Below are positions 34,944 to 43,117 of a stretch of DNA of 64,000 nt, piece after piece. The notes below the pieces were generated by a model. That model had not been told where the DNA came from, made no database searches, and saw nothing but the letters and a program-made list of their open reading frames with translations. A program made the translations under genes and the position numbers. Within the stretch, counting starts at the first letter, position 1. The number at the start of each line of letters is the position of its first letter. This stretch comes from Bradyrhizobium diazoefficiens (GTDB lineage: Bacteria; Pseudomonadota; Alphaproteobacteria; Rhizobiales; Xanthobacteraceae). The stretch is from the NCBI RefSeq assembly GCF_016616425.1, contig NZ_CP067101.1:3968001-4032000 (forward strand), given 5' to 3'.

Positions 34944-37111
34944 CAGCGCCTCCCGGCGAGCCAGGTCGCGACGAATTGTGCGGCCGCGCAGATCCCGAGC
35001 CAGCCCAGAAACGCCAGTGCCAACAGCGACAAGTTGCTCCAGGATGCGTTCCTGGCCAAATCTGCGATCTGAGCTCCGAGAACGGCCATGGCGAGAATAC
35101 CTGGCATCATGCCGAGCATAGTTCCGATCAGAAAGTCACGCACTGGCAGCGTGCTCGCACCAGCCACGATGTTCACCAGCGAGAACGGTGCGACCGGAAT
35201 CATTCGAATGACGACGACGGCCAGGATACCCTTCCCCACGATACGTTCCTGGATGCGCGCTGCACGTCGTCCGAGCAGATGCTGCAGGCGTTCTTTGCCG
35301 AGGACCCGTCCGATCGCAAACAGGATGAAGGCGCTGAGCAAGACACCAGCCATTGCAGTGACGAAACCCAGCCATGGCCCGAGTGCGGCGGCCGTTGCAG
35401 CAATGAGCACCAGAACCGGAAACACCACCAGCCCGCCCACCACAAAAGCTGCGACCGCGAATGGCGGCCCCCAGATGGATTGTGCGTAAGCGGACAGGAG
35501 CGTCGAAATATGACCCGCGTCGGCGAAGTTACTCAACGACGTGTACGACCAGGCCATCGCCAGCCCAAAAAGCGCCACGCCGATCGCTACGATCCCGATG
35601 ATCGTCTTCGTGCTCCACATGCGGGATGCCGCCCGCTCCAGATGAAGAGGCCGCTCAGGGTCGGCCACAGGCTGGACCATTGTGGCGAGGGTGCTGGTCA
35701 GGACCGAGGACTCCACTTTCCGCAACGTCTTCGCGCCATTGGCTCTCGACACCTCGTCCAGCAGAGCAAGAAGACGGTCCTCGTTTTGAGTAACGGTCTG
35801 CTCGTCGAGACCGCAGAAATGGGCAATCAGGCGATGGCGAACCGACGCGATGAAATGCCGATGCTCGTCGGATGCGGCTTCGAAAATCAGGTCACATTCG
35901 CTGTCGGCGCCCATCGACCGGTTGTTCAGATTGGCCGAGCCGATCCTCAAGATCCGGTCGTCGACGATCATGAGCTTGCTGTGCACCATCACGGCAGCTT
36001 CCGTATCGCCGCTGCGTGAGACCGGGTAGACGAAACGGATACGATCCGCGACGCCAGCATCACTGAAGCAGTCGATGAATGCGCCCCGGCCGTTTTGCAT
36101 GGCTTGGGATTCCAGCCACGAGGAATGCAGTTTTGGCGCGACGACCAGAACCCGAAGCGAAGGCACGCGAAGCATCTGCTCCGCCAATTCACGGGCGATC
36201 TTGATGGCGCTGGTAAACTGGTTCTCGATGTAAACGAAGCTCGTCGCCGACCGGATCGCTGCAATCAACGAGCGTTCGACCTCATTGATGCTCAAGCCCG
36301 CCGGACAGACGACCTCGGTCCTCGCGATACCCACCGGCACGTTCTCGGCCTCCACCGGCACATTCGCCGGCCACCGCGTGCTCTTCGGCGCGCGTCGAGC
36401 ATGCGTCTGCTGACCTGCTGCACGCCAGCGTTCCTCCGCGAGGTCGAATAGCCACGCAGCAGCGTCTGCATCGACCATGCATTGAACATCATGAAACGGC
36501 AGGTATGGCTTACCCCCGGGGTCGCGGCGCAATGCATGATCGGCGAGATGGTCGCTCGTGTCCCAGCGCCTGATGGTCAGATCGAGCCCGCCGACGAACG
36601 CCAGTGAACCGTCGACACAGACGATCTTCTGGTGTTGGGCCGAGCCAAACGGAAGCGTGGAATCCAGATGAAATCGGACGCGGCCATCAGTTTCGGTGGT
36701 GAACTTCGCCGCGGAATTCCATTCCCTTTCGGATGCGTAAAACGAGACGAAGTCCCAGACCAGAATGTTGATCCGCAAGGCGGGTCGGCGTTGCACCAAC
36801 GCGCGCAGGAACGGGCCAAGCGCTTCCGGCAAGCCATCATCCGCTCGTCCGGAGGCTCCGACCAGACGGGTCTCGCTATGGATGTCCCATCCGACGATGT
36901 AGACGAGATCTTGCGCCTCCAGCAGCGCCTCCCGCAGGGCCGCGAAATAGGCGGCAGCATCGTTCAGCACCGCCACACGCCGCGCCTTGCACCGCCGCCA
37001 AACGGTGTCACCGGGGATCAGGGTCGATGAACTCTGAAGCAGATGGACCTCGCAATTCGCATTCGCGTCCCAACGTCCTGAATGCGCAGGGGTTCCACGC
37101 TTCCGCAGCAC
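34943..37111 (-). CDS. Phospholipase D / cardiolipin synthase fused to a VTT (DedA-like) domain
   Basis: 722 residues from GTG 37111 (start uncertain; an internal start within the first 35 residues is possible). Two HKD motifs are visible: HQKIVCVDGSLAFVGGLD (about 160) and HSKLMIVDDRILRIGSANLN (about 380). After about residue 510 there are hydrophobic segments and a VTT/SNARE-associated domain (VFPVLVLIAATAAALGPWLG, FSLVNIVAGASTLPVRDFLI). VTT proteins act as scramblase-like membrane proteins. The fusion would couple phospholipid head-group transfer with lipid movement across the inner membrane; this is inference. Confidence 0.9.
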   Translation of the reverse strand: MLRKRGTPAHSGRWDANANCEVHLLQSSSTLIPGDTVWRRCKARRVAVLNDAAAYFAALREALLEAQDLVYIVGWDIHSETRLVGASGRADDGLPEALGPFLRALVQRRPALRINILVWDFVSFYASEREWNSAAKFTTETDGRVRFHLDSTLPFGSAQHQKIVCVDGSLAFVGGLDLTIRRWDTSDHLADHALRRDPGGKPYLPFHDVQCMVDADAAAWLFDLAEERWRAAGQQTHARRAPKSTRWPANVPVEAENVPVGIARTEVVCPAGLSINEVERSLIAAIRSATSFVYIENQFTSAIKIARELAEQMLRVPSLRVLVVAPKLHSSWLESQAMQNGRGAFIDCFSDAGVADRIRFVYPVSRSGDTEAAVMVHSKLMIVDDRILRIGSANLNNRSMGADSECDLIFEAASDEHRHFIASVRHRLIAHFCGLDEQTVTQNEDRLLALLDEVSRANGAKTLRKVESSVLTSTLATMVQPVADPERPLHLERAASRMWSTKTIIGIVAIGVALFGLAMAWSYTSLSNFADAGHISTLLSAYAQSIWGPPFAVAAFVVGGLVVFPVLVLIAATAAALGPWLGFVTAMAGVLLSAFILFAIGRVLGKERLQHLLGRRAARIQERIVGKGILAVVVIRMIPVAPFSLVNIVAGASTLPVRDFLIGTMLGMMPGILAMAVLGAQIADLARNASWSNLSLLALAFLGWLGICAAAQFVATWLAGRR

Positions 37112-37175
37112 GAGGCACGCTCATTGGATGCGGCTGCTGAAGTCACGAATTTCTATGGCACAATCGCCACCGCCG

Positions 37176-37469
37176 TTATCTGGTTCGGACAGTCTTTGCT
37201 CCGGCCCCCCTCAAGGCGCCTGCAATCTTCTCGGGGGCATTGCCATGAAAGTCTACGGAGACCTCGATCAGACCTTCCAGCTTCTGCTGAGCCTCCGGCG
37301 CGGGCGCGGCCACGTCGCTACCTGCCGGACGAGTCCCCGCCGTGTTTGCACCGCCGACGGGCTGGACGAAGACATCGCTTCGCGAGACGCCGCATTCCTG
37401 CACGACATGCTCAACCGCCAGCTCGGCGCCGCGGCGCGTATCGAATTCACCGATGATCGTACTTTCCAA
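37176..37469 (-). CDS. Conserved-looking hypothetical protein, 97 residues
   Basis: It begins MESTIIGEFDTRRGAELAVE and has a predicted beta-alpha pattern followed by a Pro/Ala-rich middle (TRPAGSDVAAPAPEAQQKLE) and a second beta-alpha unit (GLIEVSVDFHGNAPEKIAGA). It resembles ferredoxin-like stress proteins with an internal linker (general-stress-protein-17M-like pattern). Soluble; function unknown. AAGGAG precedes the start. Confidence 0.65.
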   Translation of the reverse strand: MESTIIGEFDTRRGAELAVEHVVQECGVSRSDVFVQPVGGANTAGTRPAGSDVAAPAPEAQQKLEGLIEVSVDFHGNAPEKIAGALRGAGAKTVRTR

Positions 37470-37824
37470 AGGTGCTCTCCTTGGCTGGATGAGAGTACGA
37501 ACAACAGGTCAGCCAGGGCCAAGTTCCTGTGGCACCACAGGGCTGTTGATCATCATGAGTATCTTTGATCAAGTTGTTTTCCATCGCGCCATTTCACTGC
37601 AGAGGCGATTTGAACTTCTCGAAAGTCAGATGGCCTTGGCCAACCTGCGGAATCGAGTGGCCCACGCTGAGTTGCGGCGCTGTCGGTTGAGGGCGAGCCG
37701 GTCGGCTTTCAAGAAGGTGGCCCGACGCCGCACCTGTAGATAACCTTCCCGCTCAACCTACAAAGAATTGCCAGGCTCCCGCTTGTAAGCCCAAGCTATG
37801 GGAACGTGTGGGTCGGGGGGATTC

Positions 37825-37980
37825 ATGGAGCGGAAGCCGTTTGAGAGCATGTCGGTCGAAGAGCTGTGGCGACTCCATACGATCGTCAATGACATTCTCG
37901 GCGCAAGACTCGTGGCCAAAAAGGAAGAGCTTGAACGACGGTTGGGGCTGCTCAACCGGGAAGAGAAGCCCCCCAATTAA
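37825..37980 (+). CDS. H-NS-family protein lacking the DNA-binding domain
   Basis: 51 residues: MERKPFESMSVEELWRLHTI and a Lys/Glu/Arg helix VAKKEELERRLGLLNREEKP. This matches the N-terminal dimerisation part of alphaproteobacterial H-NS/HvrA-like proteins, but the protein stops before the C-terminal AT-hook-like DNA-binding motif, and that motif is not found downstream in any frame. It could act as a dominant-negative partner of full-length H-NS, as H-NST does in enterobacteria, or be a truncated relic. An in-frame ATG 27 bases upstream is an alternative start. Confidence 0.6.
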   Translation: MERKPFESMSVEELWRLHTIVNDILGARLVAKKEELERRLGLLNREEKPPN

Positions 37981-38033
37981 TAGGGTGGCTCGGATTGGCG
38001 GCGGCCCGCCGGTTGACGCTGGCGGGCCTATAC

Positions 38034-38318
38034 CTAGTAGCGTTCGTGATAACGTGGTGCGTACCTATCTCGATGACGCCGGTAATAGCGGTCGCGGTGG
38101 CCGTAGCGGTGCGGGGCGTAACGAGGTCGCGCGTAGGCACCGGGGGCGTGATAATCGTTCGGGAAGCAGCGACCGTTCGAGTAGTTGAAGTCATAGCCAT
38201 CCGGGCATGAGCCGGCTCTTCCCCGGAATTGGACTTGTTGAACTTGAGTATCCTGGTGGGGCGCGGCCGTTATTGGCCCAAGGCCAACCAGCGCCAGCAA
38301 TACAGCTTGAACAAGCAC
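38034..38318 (-). CDS. Small secreted Arg/Tyr/His-rich protein
   Basis: 94 residues from GTG 38318 preceded by a GGGAGAG site. A signal peptide (VQAVLLALVGLGPITAAP) precedes a segment with two cysteines, CPDGYDFNYSNGRCFPNDYH, and a tail dominated by Arg, Tyr and His (HRYGHRDRYYRRHRDRYAPR). Bradyrhizobium genomes contain many such secreted proteins. The basic tail may bind polyanions; this is inference. Confidence 0.7.
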   Translation of the reverse strand: MLVQAVLLALVGLGPITAAPHQDTQVQQVQFRGRAGSCPDGYDFNYSNGRCFPNDYHAPGAYARPRYAPHRYGHRDRYYRRHRDRYAPRYHERY

Positions 38319-38490
38319 CGCTTCTCTCCCTCTTGACCCATCTGTAACGACGGGCAGTGGCGCGAGTTCCCGCGCAGGCCCATGCAGCCCTAGTGGCCCA
38401 AGTTGATTTTCGCGGCGGCCTGCTTTGTCTGGGAGCGAATGTCCACTTTGGTACTTAAGCCTTTGCCATCAAGTTGGGGGTTTCCAGTAA

Positions 38491-38666
38491 GTGGCCGTGG
38501 ATGAGCAAAAGCAGCTACCGCCACAGCAGGCACAGGACCAGCGGCCGCGTTGCCCGACCTGCGCCGCGCCTTTCCCCGCCTAACCCAATCGCTGCTCGAC
38601 ACTCGGAAGGGCAAGACCGTCCGGCTTTACCAATGCCAGTGCGGCGAACGCATTTGGAACGATTGA
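38491..38666 (+). pseudogene. Small zinc-ribbon-like protein, frameshifted
   Basis: From GTG 38491 the frame reads VDEQKQLPPQQAQDQRPRCP with a first Cys pair (CPTC) and hits TAA at 38581. In another frame, starting about 38580, the reading continues LTQSLLDTRKGKTVRLYQCQ then CGERIWND and stops at 38666, supplying a second Cys pair (CQCG). Together they make one about 58-residue zinc-ribbon protein broken by a 1- or 2-base change near 38565-38580. Confidence 0.6.
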
Positions 38667-38914
38667 GGCCGCCTCAGTTGGCGGTCCGCTAGGAACGAAC
38701 TCTTCAAAGAAGAGATTGAGGTATCGGTCTGTGGCGCGACACTTTCGTGCCATCCACCCGGAACGGCCCGTTGACCGATGCGCGCGTTGGCGACGGGCCG
38801 ATTCTCGCAAGCCCGCCTCAACGCGCGCGAGCTACTGCCGGTCGTGGGTATTGTACGTTCATTTGTGCACTGGTGCGCACCAATCAACTCAACTATTTGA
38901 TTCTGTTGATATTT

Positions 38915-39004
38915 TGGCGGAAGGGGTGGGATTCGAACCCACGGTACCCTTGCGGGCACGCCGGTTTTCAAGACCGGTGCCTTAAACCACTCGGCCACCC
39001 TTCC
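38915..39004 (-). tRNA. tRNA-Ser (anticodon UGA)
   Basis: 90 nt including an encoded CCA. The acceptor stem is GGAAGGG/CCCTTCC, the D arm contains GCCGAGTGG, the anticodon loop is CTTGAAA (TGA), there is a long variable arm as expected for class II serine tRNAs, and the T loop is GGTTCGAATCC. It is complete. A decayed integrase gene lies 118 bp from its 5' end. Confidence 0.97.
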
Positions 39005-39121
39005 GGACTTTGAAATTGTTTAGCTTTTCGTCGCTTCGCAGAGAACGTTTTAAGGTCTCTGCTGCCGCTTTGCTACCCAACGTCGTCGGTTCGCTTGTTT
39101 ATGGCGTCGCGCATGGCGACG

Positions 39122-39506
39122 TCAACCGCCGCGGCCCCCCTCCCCCTGCATGTTCGGCTTCAGGTGACTGTAAATGTCCATCGTGATCGCGATTGAGGAA
39201 TGACCGAGCCGCTCCTGCACGATTTTGGGATGGTTATTCGAGGCGAGCATAAGGCTCGCGTGGCTACGCCGGAGGCCGTGCAGCGCGCCATTCTTTCAGG
39301 AGCTCGGAAACTAACGCTTCGCGGCTGGAGCGGCGAACCATCCGCTTGGTGACCACATGACGATCATCGTCACCGCCGCGTACGGTTCTTCAGCTTGTAT
39401 TACGCGCCAGCGGCGCAGTTCCGCCGGCCGCTCTCCAGCGCCTTATCATAGGCCTCGCTGATATCGATCGGCTGGAGCTTTGATAGGATCTTGGCACGGC
39501 CGAGCT
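39122..39506 (-). pseudogene. Tyrosine-family phage integrase, decayed
   Basis: Pieces of one integrase appear in order on the minus strand in shifting frames: a core-binding fragment AKILSKLQPIDISEAYDKAL (about 39440-39506), a middle fragment GHQADGSPLQPRSVS (about 39310-39360) and a C-terminal catalytic fragment HGLRRSHASLMLASNNHPKI then VQERLGHSSIAITMDIYSHL, ending at TGA 39122. Box II Arg, the LGH His and the nucleophile Tyr are still readable, but frameshifts and stops break the gene. It marks an old integration event beside tRNA-Ser. Confidence 0.8.
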
Positions 39507-39515
39507 TAAATAACC

Positions 39516-39707
39516 CTACTTCGTCTTCACCGGCCTCACGTTACGCGAGGTGATGATCGAACCCCTCTCTTTTGAGAGGCGCTTCACGTCGCCCTTGATC
39601 TGGGTCGAATCCACATATTTGCCGGTCACGATGTCCCGGAAGGCGCCCCGCAACTGCCGATCCAAATTGGCTGTGCGATCTGGTTTTAGATCGATGAGTT
39701 TTGCCAT
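39516..39707 (-). CDS. Hypothetical protein, 63 residues
   Basis: MAKLIDLKPDRTANLDRQLR continues with GAFRDIVTGKYVDSTQIKGD and a basic end (RNVRPVKTK). Soluble, basic, no recognised domain. It follows the two-TM GAF-like gene by 10 bases on the same strand, so it is probably in one operon with it. Base composition is visibly less GC-rich than the core genes. Confidence 0.55.
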   Translation of the reverse strand: MAKLIDLKPDRTANLDRQLRGAFRDIVTGKYVDSTQIKGDVKRLSKERGSIITSRNVRPVKTK

Positions 39708-39717
39708 ATTGATCTCG

Positions 39718-40593
39718 CTAGGCTTGCTTGCTGAGAATAACGCCGAGAGATTGGGCTAGATCCCTTAGCGGCTGGACATTGGCCTGGTTGTATCGACCGA
39801 CCTTGCTGCTAGTGGCCACGAGCACACCAATTGCGCTGCTGTCGTTAACGTCGGGTATGCAAATCGAAGCGATGCCGCGGTACCGCGTCCTGTCATAGTC
39901 GCGCAGCAGGTCGCCCTTTCCTTGAAAAACGTCTTGGGAGGCGGCATCATCGGAAAGAAGTTCACCCGCGCGCTGACAGGCTAATCCTACATGACCGGCA
40001 CCGACTGGCCAAGTGCGCGGAATGTCCCCAGGCTGTCCATAGTTCCGGCGGTGATGGAGACAAAAAAGCTCTTCATTTTCGTTTCGGAGGTAAATCGCGA
40101 AATTCCACTGCTCCTCATCACCAGCGCCGAACAATTGGCTGCGCTGGTCAGCCAAGTTCTCCAGGAGCTGCTTTGCTGCTGTTTCAAGTCCTTCCCGCGT
40201 GGTGGTGGACAGCAGTGCTGCTTCGACGGCGCGAGCAGCAATATTCAGGCAATTTATGTGAGCCGATAGCTGAGTTACCTCAGCCCGTTGTTTGTCGATT
40301 TCTGATTGAAGACCGGCACTGTGCTTCGTCTCATCTGCAAACTTCTGAAACACCAGCGCGGCGTTCTCGTCGAACCAAAATAGACCAACACCCAGCAGTA
40401 GCCCGAACAGCAAAGTACAGATTTGGGCCGGGACGACGATCGCCCGCACCTCGGGGCCTATCCCTCCAACGGCTCCAAGAATGCCTAAGAGCGCAGGTAC
40501 AAAAATCGACGAGATAAACAGGACGTAGCGGCGGAATTTAGCTAGCGACGTAAACCATCTTCGGATTTCTCGGTAAAATTTCCGATCGAACAC
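39718..40593 (-). CDS. Two-TM membrane protein with GAF-like C-terminal domain
   Basis: About 291 residues. GTG at 40593 is chosen because of a strong GGGGGGAGG site 7 bases upstream; the open frame extends 41 codons further into the preceding gene. Two TM helices (about 22-45 and 52-74; VLFISSIFVPALLGILGAVG and ICTLLFGLLLGVGLFWF) precede a coiled coil (about 85-115) and a GAF-like sensor region (about 130-290; FAIYLRNENEELFCLHHRRN, RGIASICIPDVNDSSAIGVL). No kinase, cyclase or nuclease domain follows. Possibly a membrane sensor; partner genes and the low-GC context suggest acquired origin. Confidence 0.7.
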   Translation of the reverse strand: MFDRKFYREIRRWFTSLAKFRRYVLFISSIFVPALLGILGAVGGIGPEVRAIVVPAQICTLLFGLLLGVGLFWFDENAALVFQKFADETKHSAGLQSEIDKQRAEVTQLSAHINCLNIAARAVEAALLSTTTREGLETAAKQLLENLADQRSQLFGAGDEEQWNFAIYLRNENEELFCLHHRRNYGQPGDIPRTWPVGAGHVGLACQRAGELLSDDAASQDVFQGKGDLLRDYDRTRYRGIASICIPDVNDSSAIGVLVATSSKVGRYNQANVQPLRDLAQSLGVILSKQA

Positions 40594-40676
40594 GGCCGAA
40601 CCTCCCCCCAAGCATATCAATTTAGCCGATTCGCCGACCGGTCGGCCGAAATTGACGATGGCTGTGCCCGGCCGTG

Positions 40677-41309
40677 TTAGCGATTTGCAAGAGCTTGAGC
40701 GCCGTACGCGCTCCATTCCTTCACCAGCGACGCATTTGGCGGGACCGACGAACGGCAGAGTTCTGACAGCTTGTCACTGAGCCGTCCCGTTAGCAGTATC
40801 AGATCCCGCAGTTCGTCATACTTTATAGATTTCCAATTCTTGCGATCCAAAAGATGGACCACCCCAAAATTTCGAAAGTGAACAAGGCGGGAATGAATGC
40901 TCCAATCAATCGCTTGATAGTTTGAAAGAAAATCGGCGACCATCTGTGCGGGTGACGAGCCGAACATCGACTGAAACTCTTCGTACTCGCCATAGACCTT
41001 TTGAATGAGCGCGCGTTGCGTCTCAGGCTCTTTTAGTCGCTTGTATACACTTTGGAGGCTCACGGTCTTCTCGTCGCCGTCCAGCAAAATGCAGGTCCGA
41101 ACGACAGCCATCATGAGTGTGGCGTCCTGGAAGCCCAAGGCGGCCTGGTGCCATCCTTGTGGGTAGTTGGCTTTGTCTTGGGCTTGTCTGATGGCATCGT
41201 TCGCGCCATCACCAAGACCAAAAGACATCGACGCCAGAGTGGCGATCATGGACAAACGCGGCGCCGCTAGGATTATGAAGTCAGCATCTGCAGCAGCTTG
41301 ATCGCTCAT
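40677..41309 (-). CDS. HEPN-like protein (AbiU2-type), possible RNase toxin/defence protein
   Basis: 210 residues, mainly helical. The N-terminal part (FIILAAPRLSMIATLASMSF, GWHQAALGFQDATLMMAVVR) is helical. The C-terminal part carries SRLVHFRNFGVVHLLDRKNW followed by YDELRDLILLTGRLSDKLSE. The RNxxxxH arrangement (Arg-Asn then His five residues on) and the following helix fit the HEPN/AbiU2 pattern, where Rx4-6H is the RNase active site. The assignment is by eye and moderate. Its ATG is 2 bases after the upstream lipoprotein stop; the GAF-like membrane gene follows. Confidence 0.55.
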   Translation of the reverse strand: MSDQAAADADFIILAAPRLSMIATLASMSFGLGDGANDAIRQAQDKANYPQGWHQAALGFQDATLMMAVVRTCILLDGDEKTVSLQSVYKRLKEPETQRALIQKVYGEYEEFQSMFGSSPAQMVADFLSNYQAIDWSIHSRLVHFRNFGVVHLLDRKNWKSIKYDELRDLILLTGRLSDKLSELCRSSVPPNASLVKEWSAYGAQALANR

Positions 41310-41311
41310 TA

Positions 41312-41593
41312 TCAGCGATTCAAGATCGTCACGTTGTGGGAGGTCTGAGAGCCGGGATTCGTGCCAGCAGATAAATTGTTGAATTTGCGTTCGTCGGTTT
41401 CCATTGCGAGCCGTAGGCCTTCGCAGTTTTGGGGCGCGGCCGGATTGGCAGTGAGGCAGGCCTTATATTGATCAGACGAGGTTCGATAATCGTTTCTGGC
41501 CTCGATCCTAGCCGCCACGCCGCAGCCGCCTAGCAGGCTGGCAATATACAGCGCGATCAACGTGCGCGCGCGGGTCGAAACTATGTTCTGCAT
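41312..41593 (-). CDS. Small lipoprotein
   Basis: 93 residues from ATG 41593 with an AGGGGG site. The signal peptide ends in the lipobox LLGGC (Cys about 24), so it is probably anchored to a membrane. The mature part, ARNDYRTSSDQYKACLTANP then QNCEGLRLAMETDERKFNNL, has two further cysteines and a helical look. Its composition is like the core genome, so the acquired segment seems to begin directly after its stop codon. Confidence 0.75.
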   Translation of the reverse strand: MQNIVSTRARTLIALYIASLLGGCGVAARIEARNDYRTSSDQYKACLTANPAAPQNCEGLRLAMETDERKFNNLSAGTNPGSQTSHNVTILNR

Positions 41594-41753
41594 GGCATCC
41601 CCCTTTGGCCATACAACCGGACCGGGCGCGTAAAGGCAATCGGCTTTTTCGTCGCTCTGGCGCCTCGACTCAGGCGCACCTTCCGCAGCGCAATTCTGCG
41701 CTTTGTGGAGGCGAGTATCCGGCGACAACGAAGGCGGCGATAGCCACGCCGCG

Positions 41754-42128
41754 TCAATACCCGCAGGACGCGCAGCCCATCTGCACCGGGGCGTAATAGG
41801 AATAGCCGGGCGAGACCATCTGGACGCGCTGGCGCGTGGCGTATTGCGGCGGGATGCGCTCGTACTGGACACCAGGCAGCGCGACCATGACCGTCTGCGG
41901 CACCATCACGGTGTGGTACTGCGCCGGCGTGCGGTGCGCGACAACGGAGCCCGGCGGCACCATGACGGTCTCATCGACGGTGCGATATTGCGGCGGAACC
42001 TATTGCTGCTGGTAGCAGGTCTGGCACGGCGGCGGCGCGTAGCAATTGTAGCAGCCGGCGGAGGCTGCGCCCGTCATGGAAATCGCGGCGACGGCAGTTG
42101 AGAAAACGACAGCAAGAGTACGCGACAT
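41754..42128 (-). pseudogene. Secreted Cys/Tyr/Pro-rich protein interrupted by one amber codon
   Basis: From ATG 42128 the frame gives a signal peptide (SRTLAVVFSTAVAAISMTGA, ending ASA), then GCYNCYAPPPCQTCYQQQ and a TAG at 42000-42002. The same frame continues without break for 81 codons, VPPQYRTVDETVMVPPGSVV to QMGCASCGY and TAA/TGA-type stop at 41754. The two halves fit one about 124-residue protein; a CAG-to-TAG change is the simplest cause. It could be a true nonsense mutation or a base-call error. Confidence 0.65.
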
Positions 42129-42405
42129 TGTGGTGGTGGCCCAGTTGCCCAAAATGGATTTGCGAAGGCCACCGAAGTATACGCCGCAAAATCGTGGGCT
42201 GCTGAAGTTCATCAGCGCATCCTTAATGCGAACGGCCGATCGAGGCGGACCGGTAAGAGCTCATTGACCACACGCACTAACGCGCGATGTGGGTCTGCAC
42301 AGAAGCCGCAGGACAAGCGAGAGGGTGACCGCTGACCCGGCGATCGGACATCGCCGCGGTACTGGTTCGAGCGCAATTCCGAAGCGTTCATCCGATGGTC
42401 GAGCT

Positions 42406-42723
42406 TCAACGCCTCGCTGCTCTGTCCAAGAACTCCAGCAGCGAGGGATCGGTCTCCTCGAGCTCGACAAAGCGGCGGCGCAATTCGTCGGCGATTTCGG
42501 CGGTGGCATCCCGCGACCATCCCTCCGCGGTATTGAAGGCCACGATACGTGCGGGCTGGAGATATTGCCCTTCGGCGAGATGTCTGAGCAGGGTCGCGCG
42601 ATTGGCGTCCTCCTCGGCCGTCTCACACCAGGCGCGGCCCAGCCGCCGGCCGAAGTCGTCGAGCACGAGATAGACGTCCCGGTCTGTCGTCATGTGCGGC
42701 ACAAGCGATGGAGAGTGACTCAT
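42406..42723 (-). CDS. Conserved-looking hypothetical protein, about 105 residues
   Basis: From ATG 42723 (MSHSPSLVPHMTTDRDVYLV), with an alternative ATG five codons upstream. The sequence LVLDDFGRRLGRAWCETAEE and QPARIVAFNTAEGWSRDATA looks like a compact alpha/beta protein seen repeatedly in Bradyrhizobium. No signal or TM. Function unknown. Confidence 0.7.
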   Translation of the reverse strand: MSHSPSLVPHMTTDRDVYLVLDDFGRRLGRAWCETAEEDANRATLLRHLAEGQYLQPARIVAFNTAEGWSRDATAEIADELRRRFVELEETDPSLLEFLDRAARR

Positions 42724-43117
42724 GGCTTCCTCCGCCACTAAGAATCCGGACCGTCGCGCTGATGCGAGAACCGCTCTGGCCGGATTCGGAAAAATGAATT
42801 TCGGCTATTTTTCCTAGGATGGCATGATTAAATCACAAATCAAACATATTTAATCAGAATTAAATAGCGGAGTGTGGACAAATGCACTAGATTGACACCG
42901 CCTGGCGGGCGAGCCCGCACGTCGGGTGCCCACTTCGCAAACGGCTCCCGCTCCCACCCCCACAGCCCACGCCCCCCGGGAAGCGGGAGCCGTTCTTTAC
43001 AGATCTCCTCCCGGCCCCACATTTCGGACCTGCAACGGCGCATCTGCGCGCTCGCGTGGAGACCCGCGAGTCATTTCGGAATAATCGATCCAGCCTGTGG
43101 GGCCGCCGATCCGGCGC
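42724..43117. other. Intergenic region downstream of ilvD (394 bp)
   Basis: AT-rich around 42785-42870, then GC-rich. No gene is seen. It contains the hairpin listed at 42940-42994. Confidence 0.4.
42940..42994. terminator. Hairpin terminator downstream of ilvD
   Basis: Perfect 13-bp arms aacggctcccgct (42940-42952) and agcgggagccgtt (42982-42994). The 29-nt loop is C-rich. It lies 124 bp beyond the ilvD stop on the minus strand. Confidence 0.55.

Noticed and set aside
37555..37743. A 62-codon plus-strand ORF (MSIFDQVVFHRAISLQ...)
   Set aside because: No ribosome-binding site, Arg-rich frame-noise composition and no recognised family; could be real but not supported.
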